This document shows, piece by piece, positions 51,419 to 60,354 of a stretch of DNA of 64,000 bases. Position numbers and translations under genes: made by a program. The notes beneath the pieces are model-generated. The model searched no databases and was not told the origin of the DNA. It saw only the letters and a program-made list of their open reading frames with translations. The stretch lies in assembly GCF_040222955.1 (NCBI RefSeq), contig NZ_JAVKCA010000025.1, forward strand, positions 1 to 64,000, read 5' to 3'. Source of the DNA: Marinoscillum sp040222955. GTDB taxonomy: Bacteria; Bacteroidota; Bacteroidia; Cytophagales; Cyclobacteriaceae. Each line of letters opens with the position of its first letter. The stretch's first letter is position 1.

Positions 51419-52576
51419 TTAATAGTACCAAACGGAAACTTCAGCTCCCTTATTGTGAGTGCCGGGAGGTAAAAAAACAAGGGCATTACCCATTGCAAAA
51501 GAATGTAACATGGAAGAACTCTGCTTATCCAGAATGGATGCGCGCTCCTGCTCTACCTTCGCGCGATAGAAAGTTGGCCTTGTCCCGCGAACTTCAAAAT
51601 CGTGACCGAGGTTCACTTTCTCCCGGGTTCTGGATGACCTACCCAAAAACTGATGGATAAGAGGAGTCACATAAAGATAGAAGCAGGTCAGCGACGAAGC
51701 GGGATTTCCCGGAAGGGCATAAACAAACTGGGTTTCTCTTCGCCCGAAAAACAAGGGCTTACCGGGCTTTTGATTCACTTTATAGAAAATCTCCTCTACG
51801 TCGTTTTGGGCGAGTGCTTCCTTTACAAAATCATAATCTCCCACAGAAATGCCACCGCTGATCAGGAGCACATCCACCTCACCGAGTAGATCACCGATGG
51901 CTCGGCTGGTTGCTTCAAAATCGTCGGTTACGCTCCTTACTGCAGTGATATCAACCGGCAGCTGCCGCAGGGCCGCCTGAAGTGAACCTCCATTGCTCTC
52001 ATAGATCTGGCCCTCACCCAACGGCTCACCAGCCTCCACCAACTCATTGCCAGTGACCAGTACACCCACCCGTGGCCTGGCATAAACGGACACACTGGTC
52101 ATTCCCAAAGTAAGCAGCATGCCCACTGTGGCTGCATTGACGCAATGTCCCGCCTGAAACACCTCCTGTCCCTGCCTGATCTCCTCACCTCGCAACCGCA
52201 GGTTAGTGCCTGCAGCGGGTATTTCCGAGAGGGAGAGCACATTGCCCTCCACATTCGTTTTTTCCTGCATGATCACAGCGGTAGTACCTTTCGGCACCCT
52301 GGCTCCCGTGAAAATCCGAGCAGCCTGTCCTTGCTCCAGTGTGAGCTCACTTTGACTGCCAGCAGCTACCTCACCGATGATCTGGTAAGTATCAGACGCC
52401 CCACACAGGGCATAGCCATCCATAGCGGAGTTGTCAAAAACAGGGATGTCCATTGGTGAAACTATTGCATCAGCCAGGTGTAAACCTACCGCCTCCGATA
52501 CTTGAACATGTTGCTTCACCCTGACCGGGCGCTGGGCTGTTATATACTCAAAGGCCTCCTCAATACTTACCATCAC
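51419..52576 (-). CDS. moeA: Molybdopterin molybdotransferase
   Basis: 385 residues. MoeA inserts molybdate into adenylylated molybdopterin. Motifs: DIPVFDNSAMDGYAL (~43-57), GARVPKGTTAVIMQE, VGVLVTGNELV, ISGGISVGDYDFVKEAL, VNQKPGKPLFFG and the closing ALPGNPASSLTCFYLYV. Last gene of the molybdopterin operon; its start overlaps moaA by 4 nt. Confidence 0.94.
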   Translation of the reverse strand: MMVSIEEAFEYITAQRPVRVKQHVQVSEAVGLHLADAIVSPMDIPVFDNSAMDGYALCGASDTYQIIGEVAAGSQSELTLEQGQAARIFTGARVPKGTTAVIMQEKTNVEGNVLSLSEIPAAGTNLRLRGEEIRQGQEVFQAGHCVNAATVGMLLTLGMTSVSVYARPRVGVLVTGNELVEAGEPLGEGQIYESNGGSLQAALRQLPVDITAVRSVTDDFEATSRAIGDLLGEVDVLLISGGISVGDYDFVKEALAQNDVEEIFYKVNQKPGKPLFFGRRETQFVYALPGNPASSLTCFYLYVTPLIHQFLGRSSRTREKVNLGHDFEVRGTRPTFYRAKVEQERASILDKQSSSMLHSFAMGNALVFLPPGTHNKGAEVSVWYY

Positions 52577-53547
52577 CCGCCTATTGATATCATAGATCTA
52601 TTTCCCTCGTAATGCGACTGCTCCATCACCTCCATCCCATCCCGGGAAAACTTCTTCCCCTTGATCGCCTCAAGGATGAGCGGTTTCAAAGCCGCCTGGG
52701 CACGATATGGGGTTAGCAGGTCAGTTTCTGCTGTCGCAAAAAGGCAATTCTTCATCTTGCCATCAGCCGTCAGGCGGATACGGTTACACCCCTCACAAAA
52801 GGGCTTGGTGATGGTGCTCACCACCCCAAAAGACCCCTGAAAGCCCGGCACCTGATAGTTGGAGGACGTGCTATGCGCCGGATCTTGTTGCTTTTGTGGC
52901 TCGCCAAAATGATGGCCAACCTCTTTCAGGATTTCATCTTCGCTCACACCCTTGCTCCAGTCCCATTGATTGCCTTTAAAAGGCATAAATTCTATGAACT
53001 TAACATTGATGTTTTTGTCGCGGGTGAGGCCCACAAAGTCCTTGATCTCCGCGTCATTCACTCCTTTGATCAGTACAATGTTTAGTTTGATCTGAAACCC
53101 GCGCTTCAGAGCTGCTTCAATATTGGCCATGATGCGGGGAAAATAATCACGCTTGGTCATATAAAGTGCCTTGGCCTGGTCCAGGGAATCCAGGCTGATG
53201 TTGATCTTTCGGAGCCCTATTTTCTCAAACAGGTCAAAATACTTATCGAGTAAAATCCCATTGGTCGTCAGCTTCAGCGTCACCGGTAGCTTTGAGAGCT
53301 CCTCTATAAGGTAAGCAAAGTTCTTACGCACCAGCGGCTCCCCGCCTGTGAGTCTGATGGTGTCTACCCCCAGTTTTGTAAACTCCCTGGCGATGGCGAT
53401 GATCTCCTCCAAAGACATCAGGTGTTCCTTCTCTGTGAGCTCAATGCCCTCTTCCGGCATGCAATAGAAGCAGCGCAGGTTGCACCGGTCTGTCACAGAG
53501 ATGCGCAGGTAATTGTGCGTTCGTCCAAAAGTATCAGTGATGTTCAT
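52573..53547 (-). CDS. moaA: GTP 3',8-cyclase (radical SAM)
   Basis: 324 residues. The first step of molybdenum cofactor synthesis from GTP. Radical-SAM cysteines C22, C26 and C29 (CNLRCFYCMPEEG), GGEPLVR, and the second cluster region CEGCNRIRLTADGKMKNCLF; the protein ends in the required di-glycine SIGG. Start shares a base with the moaCB stop. Confidence 0.95.
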   Translation of the reverse strand: MNITDTFGRTHNYLRISVTDRCNLRCFYCMPEEGIELTEKEHLMSLEEIIAIAREFTKLGVDTIRLTGGEPLVRKNFAYLIEELSKLPVTLKLTTNGILLDKYFDLFEKIGLRKINISLDSLDQAKALYMTKRDYFPRIMANIEAALKRGFQIKLNIVLIKGVNDAEIKDFVGLTRDKNINVKFIEFMPFKGNQWDWSKGVSEDEILKEVGHHFGEPQKQQDPAHSTSSNYQVPGFQGSFGVVSTITKPFCEGCNRIRLTADGKMKNCLFATAETDLLTPYRAQAALKPLILEAIKGKKFSRDGMEVMEQSHYEGNRSMISIGG

Positions 53548-54446
53548 CAGTCGTGTCCCCCTCCTTTCAATACATGGAATATATGAAACAACCCTGGAAA
53601 TACAGCATCCATAGCCTCCGTAGCTCCCGCCGTGGAACCGGGTACCGCTAATATGACCTGTCCTTTTCTGATGCCGGCCATGGATCTGGAGAGCATGGCG
53701 AACGGCATGCGCTCCTGACCATACCTTCTCATCGTTTCCTCCACGCCATGGAGGCGTGTCTCCAGCAGCGGAGCGATGGTGTCGGGTGTGTGGTCTCTGG
53801 GACCAGCCCCGGTACCCCCGGTAAATAGGAGCAAACCAGCTTCATTCGCCTCTAAGATCCCCCGGATCTGATCGGGCTCATCAGGAATCACCCTGTAGGC
53901 TATTTCTGTCAGGCCAAAGCCCTTAAGTTTATCGCAGATCGCTTTGCCGGCCCGGTCCTCCTTTTCACCGGCGGAAATGGAATCCGAGCAGACAATCACC
54001 TGTGCAGTGACTCCTTTGGTATTTGGAGGATTGGAGGATTTCCCTCCTTTTTTGGATATTAGCTTGATGTGATGGATCTCCACTCCTTTATCCACCGGCT
54101 TCAGCATGTCATACATATTCAGCGCCACTATGCTCGCACCGTGCATGGCCTCCACCTCCACTCCTGTTTTGTAGATGGTCTTGACGGTCATCAGTATTTT
54201 GATTTCCAATCCGGAAATTTCGTACTCAATACCAGTAAACTCTATGGGCAAAGGATGGCAATCGGGGAGCAGATCTGGTGTTTTTTTCACTCCAAGTAGC
54301 CCGGCGGCCTTAGACATTTCAAATACATTTCCTTTTGGGATGGCCCCCTCGCGGATCATCCGGATGGTCTCTTCAGTGCTCACCTTCACGATGGCCTGTG
54401 CCGTGGCAACTCTAAGTGTATTTGATTTATGTGTAATATCTACCAT
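53547..54446 (-). CDS. moaCB: Bifunctional MoaC-MoaB/MogA fusion
   Basis: 299 residues. Residues 1-~155 are MoaC, which makes cPMP with MoaA (VDITHKSNTLRVATAQAIV, LPDCHPLPIEFTG, VEVEAMHGASIVALNMYDMLK). After a short KKGGKSSNP linker, residues ~163-299 are a MogA/MoaB molybdopterin adenylyltransferase domain (VIVCSDSISAGEKEDRAG, LLFTGGTGAGPRDHTPD, PGSTAGATEAMD). So one protein covers an early and a late step. Known in Bacteroidota as MoaCB. Confidence 0.93.
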   Translation of the reverse strand: MVDITHKSNTLRVATAQAIVKVSTEETIRMIREGAIPKGNVFEMSKAAGLLGVKKTPDLLPDCHPLPIEFTGIEYEISGLEIKILMTVKTIYKTGVEVEAMHGASIVALNMYDMLKPVDKGVEIHHIKLISKKGGKSSNPPNTKGVTAQVIVCSDSISAGEKEDRAGKAICDKLKGFGLTEIAYRVIPDEPDQIRGILEANEAGLLLFTGGTGAGPRDHTPDTIAPLLETRLHGVEETMRRYGQERMPFAMLSRSMAGIRKGQVILAVPGSTAGATEAMDAVFPGLFHIFHVLKGGGHD

Positions 54447-54470
54447 ATCTATTTTTAGATCGAACAGGAC

Positions 54471-54920
54471 TTATCCGCCTGTATTAGTCTTCCATTGGTG
54501 CCCCTCACCTTCAAAAATCTCCTTCCCAAACAATGGCACCCTCGCTTTGATCTGTTCCACAAAATATTCGCATGCCTCCATAGCCGCCTTTCGGCGTGGA
54601 GAGGAGGTAAACACATAAAAGCATAACTCTCCAGCTGCAATAAGGCCGGTACTGTGATAAACATGTGCGCAGGTAAGCTCATATTTCGCAAAAGCTTCCT
54701 CTCTGATTTCGGTATATACGGCATTCGCCATGTCACGGTATGCCGTGAACTCAATAGCAGCAACCTGCTTACCTTCTACCTCATCCGCGCGTACCTGACC
54801 CAGAAATATCGAATGGGCTCCGATATTGGTCTTGCTCTGATGATTGGCCACAGATGCGGCCAGTTTTTCCGGCGGTATGGGCCCGTCCACCAGCAGCTCT
54901 TTTGGAGGTTTATTTGACAT
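54471..54920 (-). CDS. moaE: Molybdopterin synthase catalytic subunit
   Basis: 149 residues. MoaE transfers sulfur from MoaD thiocarboxylate to cPMP. Seen: GAHSIFLGQVRADEVEGKQVAAIEFTAY, HVYHSTGLIAAGELCFYVFTSSPRRKAAMEAC and KARVPLFGKEIFEGEGHQW with the active-site Lys pair region. Overlaps moeB by 11 nt. Confidence 0.93.
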   Translation of the reverse strand: MSNKPPKELLVDGPIPPEKLAASVANHQSKTNIGAHSIFLGQVRADEVEGKQVAAIEFTAYRDMANAVYTEIREEAFAKYELTCAHVYHSTGLIAAGELCFYVFTSSPRRKAAMEACEYFVEQIKARVPLFGKEIFEGEGHQWKTNTGG

Positions 54921-55686
54921 GTGATAATGATTCTTTGTTAGAAACTCGGGCTTTGGCCAGGGCCACTTGCTCTTCCTTTCTGGAAAAGGAAAGGTTTGAG
55001 CTGGACCAATTCAAAGCATTTAAAATCAGCAGTTTTCCTGACAAAACATCGGGAAGCGCCAATAAGACCTTGATGGCCTCCATGGCCATGATGGAGCCGA
55101 TGGCTCCCGTCACCGGGCCGAGTACCCCCGTTTCAGCGCAGCCAAAGCCAGGAAGATCCCTCTGTGGAAAAAGGCACCTATAGGTGGGTCCGCCCTGATA
55201 ATTGAACACGGATACCTGCCCCTCGTGCCTGAACACCGAACCTGAAACGAATGGTTTGCCGGTGAACACGGCCGCATCATTGATGAGGTATCTTGCTTCA
55301 AAATTATCCGTACCATCAATGATCAGGTCAAAATCGGGAAACAGTTTCAAGGCCAACTCCATAGTAAGAAACTCCGCAACAGCACTGATTTGCACCGTTG
55401 GATTCAGTTTCACCAGCTTGTCTCTGGCCACGGTGCTCTTGAAGCGGCCTGTTTCTTCTGTGGTATACAGCGTTTGACGATGGAGATTGCTCAGAGAAAT
55501 CTGATCTCCATCAATCACCGCCACATGTCCCACTCCCGCACCCACCAGGTACTGTAAAACCGGGCAACCCAGACCTCCGGCGCCTACCACCAACACCTTT
55601 GATTGGGCCAGGCGTACCTGCCCCTCCTCACCTACTTCGGTGAGTGTAAAGTGTCGTTGATACCGCGCATAGTATTCGTCGTTCAT
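54910..55686 (-). CDS. moeB: MoeB/ThiF/HesA-type adenylyltransferase
   Basis: 258 residues. Activates the MoaD C-terminus by adenylation. Nucleotide loop VLVVGAGGLGCPVLQYLVGAGVG, DGDQISLSNLHRQTLY, and DGTDNFEARYLINDA are present, as is the CAETGVLGPVTG loop. The zinc cysteines of E. coli MoeB (two CxxC pairs) are not: TYRC replaces the first CxxC and the C-terminal pair is missing, and there is no rhodanese tail. Overlaps moaD by 4 nt. Confidence 0.88.
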   Translation of the reverse strand: MNDEYYARYQRHFTLTEVGEEGQVRLAQSKVLVVGAGGLGCPVLQYLVGAGVGHVAVIDGDQISLSNLHRQTLYTTEETGRFKSTVARDKLVKLNPTVQISAVAEFLTMELALKLFPDFDLIIDGTDNFEARYLINDAAVFTGKPFVSGSVFRHEGQVSVFNYQGGPTYRCLFPQRDLPGFGCAETGVLGPVTGAIGSIMAMEAIKVLLALPDVLSGKLLILNALNWSSSNLSFSRKEEQVALAKARVSNKESLSHVK

Positions 55687-55919
55687 CCTCCCGAAAATGG
55701 TGGTAAAATAGCTATTTCATCTCCTTTCCTGAGTACCAGTACCCTTTCTGCCAGTTGCTGATTCACAGAAACCTGACACTGTACCAGCTTCATTCCAGGA
55801 TATTTTTCATTCAATTCTTCCAGCAAATCACCCACAGTCTCCGATTTAGATTCCAGCCATTCCTCGGGCCTGCCGGTGATCTCCGATAGAATACCAAAAT
55901 ATTTAAGGTTCATGTCCAT
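55683..55919 (-). CDS. moaD: Molybdopterin synthase sulfur carrier subunit
   Basis: 78 residues from the ATG at 55919, which overlaps the permease stop (TGATG), a classical re-initiation signal; a GTG at 55943 is less likely. Ubiquitin-like fold (MNLKYFGILSEITG, GDEIAILPPFSGG) ending in the essential Gly-Gly that carries the thiocarboxylate. Confidence 0.92.
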   Translation of the reverse strand: MDMNLKYFGILSEITGRPEEWLESKSETVGDLLEELNEKYPGMKLVQCQVSVNQQLAERVLVLRKGDEIAILPPFSGG

Positions 55920-56644
55920 CACATCAGTATTAATTTCAGGCACGCCAGCGCCAGTACAAACGAAAGGGCCTGTCTCAAGCGCACTTCATTAAACCTAAAA
56001 CTACCCAGGTAACTTCCCAAAAATCCACCGCAAATTGTGACAACTATTAATGGTAGGATCTGGGTTGAGAGCTCCAGCCCATTGCTATAATCACCCGCCA
56101 ATCCGGCGAGGGAATTAATCCAGATGAAAAGCGCTGAAATGGCAGCCGTCTGTTTCACATCTGCCCAACCCAACAGTAAGATCACCGGGCTCAACAAAAT
56201 ACCGCCTCCAATCCCAATGATGCCCGAGAAAAAACCGATGCAGAGCCCCACGAACATGGCCAATACCCTGGAGGGGCTTTGGGTTTCCTTTTGCATCTTG
56301 CCAAATACCCCCAGCATCCGCAGCACTGCGAATATCAACAGTACACCCAGCACCTTTCTATAGATGTAAGGATCCAGGTCAATCATGCCCCCTACGAAAG
56401 CTGCAGGAATGGAGGTAATCACAAACCAGCTAAACAGTCCCGGCTTGAAGTAACCATTTCGATAAAAATGGATAAATGACACCCCGGCTACAAAGAGGTT
56501 GAGTACCAATGCGGTGGGCTTCATCACATCAGGTGAAAAACCATACAGCGCCATAATGGCCAGGTACCCGCTGGCTCCCCCATGCCCCACAGAAGCATAG
56601 AGCGCTGACACGATTAGCAATATCAATAACAAGCCATAGTCCAC
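55919..56644 (-). CDS. TSUP (TauE/SafE) family permease
   Basis: 241 residues with 7-8 membrane helices and the family repeats (ASVGHGGASGYLAIMALYGFSP near 17-38, and GIIGIGGGILLSPVILLLG near 140-158). The start is GTG (56644), with no upstream in-frame ATG. TSUP proteins export or import sulfite, sulfonates or other small anions. It heads the molybdopterin operon and is translationally coupled to moaD, so sulfite, molybdate-related or nitrite movement are all possible; none is shown. Confidence 0.85.
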   Translation of the reverse strand: MDYGLLLILLIVSALYASVGHGGASGYLAIMALYGFSPDVMKPTALVLNLFVAGVSFIHFYRNGYFKPGLFSWFVITSIPAAFVGGMIDLDPYIYRKVLGVLLIFAVLRMLGVFGKMQKETQSPSRVLAMFVGLCIGFFSGIIGIGGGILLSPVILLLGWADVKQTAAISALFIWINSLAGLAGDYSNGLELSTQILPLIVVTICGGFLGSYLGSFRFNEVRLRQALSFVLALACLKLILM

Positions 56645-56654
56645 AATGCAATTA

Positions 56655-56661
56655 TACGTAA
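56655..56661. promoter_or_regulatory. Half operator at the molybdopterin operon
   Basis: TACGTAA (TTACGTA on the minus strand) sits 10 bp upstream of the TSUP start codon, the same distance class as at cobA and nirB; the second arm is degenerate. Confidence 0.5.
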
Positions 56662-56694
56662 TATGATAGAATTATGTAGATCATCTCAGTATTT

Positions 56695-56712
56695 CTACGT
56701 AATTTTACGTAT
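56695..56712. promoter_or_regulatory. TTACGTA-type operator between the molybdopterin operon and the Crp/Fnr gene
   Basis: CTACGTA-ATTT-TACGTAT matches the palindrome at 12 of 14 arm positions. It is 32 bp upstream of the Crp/Fnr start and 50 bp from the TSUP start, suitable for autoregulation and control of both directions. Confidence 0.68.
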
Positions 56713-56744
56713 TAATATTACTTACACACTAAAGGCTCCCTGTT

Positions 56745-57443
56745 ATGGATTGCTTAAGCTGTACTAACGCGCAATGCATCATCAAAAAGAACTATCACTT
56801 CGATAAGATGCATGCCTATCTTGAAAAGAAATCAACCCTGGTATGCAAGAAAGGTCAGAATTTTATCATTGAGGGGGCTCCGGTTCATGGCCTTTACTTC
56901 ATCCGTGAAGGCAAGGTAAAAGTGGCCAAAACCGGGCTCTATGGCAAAGAGCAGATTGTCCGGTTTACCGGGAATGGTGAAACCATCGGCCATCGGGGAT
57001 TTGGTGCGGGTCACTTTTATCAGATAAGTGCCGTAGCACTCCAAAAAACCACCTTGTGCAACTTCTCTACTGAAACCATGAAGGCCATGCTGATGGAAGT
57101 ACCCACCCTCACTTACGACCTGATGACCTTCTATGCCGAGGAGCTCAACCGCAGTGAAGCCAAGGTGAAGAAATTCGCCCAGATGACCGTGCGCGAGAAA
57201 GTAATAGATGCACTCTTGTACATCAACCGCAAATTCGGGCATACGAAAGGCATCATCAACATACAGCTGTCACGCAAGGAGATCTCAGACTTTGCCGGCA
57301 CCACCGAAGAGCAGGTCATCAGAACGCTCTCCGGCCTGCGCAAAGACGGGTTAATAGAAACGCCGGGTAAAAGGATTCACATAAAAGACGTAGAATTACT
57401 TAGAAAGGAAATTTCGGAACACAATTATTTTATTGACAGCTAA
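56745..57443 (+). CDS. Crp/Fnr-family regulator with N-terminal Cys cluster, candidate nitrate regulator
   Basis: 232 residues. N-terminal cysteines C3, C6 and C11 (CLSCTNAQC) plus C34 could hold a [4Fe-4S] cluster as in Fnr, although the spacing differs from E. coli Fnr. Then a cyclic-nucleotide-like beta roll (VHGLYFIREGKVKVAKTG, GETIGHRGF), a dimer helix, and an HTH (LSRKEISDFAGTTEEQVIRTLSGLRKDGLIE) with E-x3-R recognition pattern. It is divergent from the molybdopterin operon and followed by nitrate transport genes, so it is the best candidate to bind the TTACGTA sites. Confidence 0.88.
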   Translation: MDCLSCTNAQCIIKKNYHFDKMHAYLEKKSTLVCKKGQNFIIEGAPVHGLYFIREGKVKVAKTGLYGKEQIVRFTGNGETIGHRGFGAGHFYQISAVALQKTTLCNFSTETMKAMLMEVPTLTYDLMTFYAEELNRSEAKVKKFAQMTVREKVIDALLYINRKFGHTKGIINIQLSRKEISDFAGTTEEQVIRTLSGLRKDGLIETPGKRIHIKDVELLRKEISEHNYFIDS

Positions 57444-57472
57444 GCCGCACAAATACTGACACTTAATCATAT

Positions 57473-57497
57473 AAACCTGCCAAACCGCAGGTTTTTT
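57473..57497 (+). terminator. Rho-independent terminator after the Crp/Fnr gene
   Basis: AAACCTGC (57473-57480) pairs with GCAGGTTT (57487-57494) around a 6-nt loop, followed by T. It separates the regulator from the transport operon. Confidence 0.8.
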
Positions 57498-57573
57498 TAT
57501 GTGATAAAAGAATGATTTAACCTGCCTGCTCAACAGCAATTATAATTACCTCAGGGTCTACGTTTGCAATAAA

Positions 57574-57613
57574 TACGTAATAATACTTAGTTTAATTACG
57601 TAGCAATTGAAAA
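57574..57613. promoter_or_regulatory. TACGTA-type sites at the nitrate transport operon
   Basis: TACGTAA at 57574-57580 and TTACGTA at 57596-57602; the latter is followed by GCAA and TTGAAAA, so only one arm of the 18-bp site is good. The right edge is 18 bp from the porin ATG, again the same position as at nirB. Confidence 0.6.
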
Positions 57614-57631
57614 GCTAAACAAACCAAGACC

Positions 57632-58897
57632 ATGAAAAAAACGACCTACCTAATCGCGCTAATTGTCGCCCTGTCCTGTATGGAGGTAACTGCGCAAATG
57701 ACCATCTCTGCGGAGGTGCGTCCACGTACTGAATTCAGAAATGGATTTAAAACCCTTACCGAGGATTCAAAAGACGCTTCATTTTTCACGGAGCAACGTT
57801 CGCGTCTTTACCTGGACTATGCAGATTCTGCTTTCAAATTCAGAGTTTCCTTTCAGGACGTCCGCATCTGGGGAGAAACCACCCAGATTTTCAAAGAAGA
57901 ATATGGCAAAACCTTTCTGAGTGAAGCCTGGGGACAGTACTACTTCACCAATAGTCTTTCAGTCAAAGTGGGTCGTCAGATCATCTCCTATGACAATCAA
58001 AGGTTCATCGGTGGGCTGGAGTGGGCTCAGCAGGGCCGCAGACACGATGCGCTCCTCCTTATGTACGAGCAAAACAAGACCAAACTTCACTTTGGGCTGG
58101 CCTACAATCAGGATGATGATGTGCCGGAGCAGGCCTTCCTACAGGGGCCCGGAGCAGGATATTATAGCGTAGGTGGCAATTACAAAACCTTCCAATACGG
58201 ATACTTCAATAAAGGATTTGAAAATGGATCACTCTCCCTGCTGGCATTCAATGCCGGTTATCAAAATGCCGATACCACGGTTTCTTTCAAGCAGACCTGG
58301 GGTGTAGTAGCTTCCAAAAAGCTGGCGGGCATCAGTCTGGCCGGAGACTTCTACTATCAAACCGGCGAACTGGGTAAAAACAAAGTGAATGCCCTGCTGG
58401 CAGGTATCAACGCCACCTTCTCCACTCCGGTCACGCCGCTCACCTTTGGTGTGGAGTATATCTCCGGCAAGGACGATGATGATCCCTCTACAGACCTCAC
58501 GGCCTTCAGCCCGGACTTTGGCACCAACCACGCGCACAATGGCTATATGGATTACTTCTTTGTGGGGCCCGCCAATGGCTCCGTGGGTGTCACGGATCTG
58601 TACCTGAAAACCAGTTTCAATGTGGGCGGCGGAGCGCTCAAAACGAACATTCATCAATTCATGACCGGGTCTACTCAGCTGGACACGGAAGGTCAGGAGC
58701 TCTCCAAAACCATGGGCACCGAGGTGGATCTGGTTTTCATCAAAAAACTCAAGGGCGGAGTGGTCTGGAACCTCGGTTATTCGCAAATGTTTGCATCCGA
58801 CACCATGGAGGCGCTCAGAGGCGGCGACAAAAGTGCGCTGCAGTGCTGGGCCTGGACCATGATCACCTTTAAGCCTACACTCTTCACTTCTAAATAA
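57632..58897 (+). CDS. Outer-membrane porin, alginate-export family fold
   Basis: 421 residues, signal peptide cut near VTAQ. Amphipathic strands throughout (EVRPRTEFRNGF, QRSRLYLDYADSAFKFRVSFQDVRIWG, LSVKVGRQIISYDNQRFIGGLEW, RRHDALLLMYE) match the alginate_export barrel family. Placed first in an operon with nrtABCD, so it is probably the outer-membrane entry route for nitrate or another anion. Nine bases separate it from the binding-protein gene. Confidence 0.82.
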   Translation: MKKTTYLIALIVALSCMEVTAQMTISAEVRPRTEFRNGFKTLTEDSKDASFFTEQRSRLYLDYADSAFKFRVSFQDVRIWGETTQIFKEEYGKTFLSEAWGQYYFTNSLSVKVGRQIISYDNQRFIGGLEWAQQGRRHDALLLMYEQNKTKLHFGLAYNQDDDVPEQAFLQGPGAGYYSVGGNYKTFQYGYFNKGFENGSLSLLAFNAGYQNADTTVSFKQTWGVVASKKLAGISLAGDFYYQTGELGKNKVNALLAGINATFSTPVTPLTFGVEYISGKDDDDPSTDLTAFSPDFGTNHAHNGYMDYFFVGPANGSVGVTDLYLKTSFNVGGGALKTNIHQFMTGSTQLDTEGQELSKTMGTEVDLVFIKKLKGGVVWNLGYSQMFASDTMEALRGGDKSALQCWAWTMITFKPTLFTSK

Positions 58898-58905
58898 TCA
58901 GAACT

Positions 58906-60294
58906 ATGAAAAAACTAACCAATCATCTACTCCTTTTACTTGCGGCCGCTGTGCTGGCCTCCTGCTCAGGCAGTGATGCAAAAAATCAAAGTACTGACGT
59001 GGTTTCAGGTACAGAATCCGGTACTTCTGCCCTGCTCATTGAGAAGCCACAGCTCACTTTCGGCTTCATCAAATTGACGGACATGGCACCATTGGCCATC
59101 GCCAAGGAATTGGGCTACTTCGAAGATGAAGGCCTTTTCGTCACCATTGAGGCGCAATCCAACTGGAAAAACGTCCTGGATCGGGTCATAGACGGCCAGC
59201 TCGATGGCTCTCACATGCTGGCAGGTCAGCCCATAGCTGCGGGTGCCGGATTTGGCCGTCAGGCGGAGCTGGTGACCCCATTCTCCATGGACCTCAACGG
59301 CAACGGGATCACTGTTTCCAACGAGGTATGGTCGAAAATGAAACCCAATGTACCAGTAGATGAAGCCGGGAAACCCATTCATCCGATCAAAGCAGATGCC
59401 CTGGCTCCGGTGGTTAAGGAATTCAAAACCGCAGGTCGTCCTTTTAAAATGGGCATGGTGTTTCCTGTTTCCACACACAACTATGAGATCAGGTACTGGC
59501 TGGCTGCTGCGGGCATCCACCCGGGACTCTATACCGCTGACAACATTCAGGGGCAAGTAGATGCAGATGTGCTCCTTTCGGTAACTCCCCCGCCGCAAAT
59601 GCCTGCTACACTGGAAGCCGGCACCATTTATGGCTATTGTGTAGGTGAACCATGGAACCAGCAGGCGGTGTTCAAGGGCATCGGTGTACCGGTAGTCACC
59701 AACTACGACATCTGGAAAAACAACCCCGAGAAGGTGTTTGTGATGACCAAAAAGTTTGTGGAAGAGAACCCCAATACCGCTGTAGCGGTCACCAAAGCCC
59801 TCATCAGAGCAGCCAAATGGCTCGATACACCGGGAAACAGACCTAAGGCGGTAGGCATCCTTTCCATGCCCGCCTACGTGGGTGCGGATTCAGTGGTGAT
59901 TGCCAACTCCATGACGGGAACTTTCGAGTATGAAAAAGGTGATAAACGCAGCATGCCGGATTTCAATGTATTCTACCGGTACAACGCCACTTATCCATTC
60001 TACTCAGACGGCATCTGGTTCCTGACCCAGATGCGAAGATGGGGCCAAATACCGGAGCGCAAACCTGCCGACTGGTACCACAGCACCATCAGGGACATTT
60101 ACCGCCCTGACATCTGGTCGAAGGCCGCCAAACTACTCACCGAAGAAGGCAAGATTCCCGCTGCGGACATTCCTGAAACGGACGGGTATAAGCCAGCTAC
60201 CAGTGATTTCATTGATGGCACTACCTACGACGGTAAGGACCCGATAGGCTACATCAACAGCTTCGGCATTGGTAACAAAGACGAAAGTCTGTAA
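58906..60294 (+). CDS. nrtA: Nitrate ABC transporter substrate-binding lipoprotein
   Basis: 462 residues, SPII signal with C20 (VLASC). The NrtA/CmpA fold is clear: LTFGFIKLTDMAPLAIAKELGYFEDEGL, VTIEAQSNWKNVLDRVIDGQLDGSHMLAGQPIAAGAGFG, YGYCVGEPWNQQAVFKGIGVPV and WFLTQMRRWGQIPE. It captures nitrate (possibly nitrite or bicarbonate in relatives) and delivers it to the permease NrtB. The operon context with NirB and molybdopterin genes favours nitrate. Confidence 0.92.
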   Translation: MKKLTNHLLLLLAAAVLASCSGSDAKNQSTDVVSGTESGTSALLIEKPQLTFGFIKLTDMAPLAIAKELGYFEDEGLFVTIEAQSNWKNVLDRVIDGQLDGSHMLAGQPIAAGAGFGRQAELVTPFSMDLNGNGITVSNEVWSKMKPNVPVDEAGKPIHPIKADALAPVVKEFKTAGRPFKMGMVFPVSTHNYEIRYWLAAAGIHPGLYTADNIQGQVDADVLLSVTPPPQMPATLEAGTIYGYCVGEPWNQQAVFKGIGVPVVTNYDIWKNNPEKVFVMTKKFVEENPNTAVAVTKALIRAAKWLDTPGNRPKAVGILSMPAYVGADSVVIANSMTGTFEYEKGDKRSMPDFNVFYRYNATYPFYSDGIWFLTQMRRWGQIPERKPADWYHSTIRDIYRPDIWSKAAKLLTEEGKIPAADIPETDGYKPATSDFIDGTTYDGKDPIGYINSFGIGNKDESL

Positions 60295-60354
60295 CCAACA
60301 TCATTCATCACTCCTCTGAGTGACAAAACATAAAAACAAAGACGTTGGTGTCTT

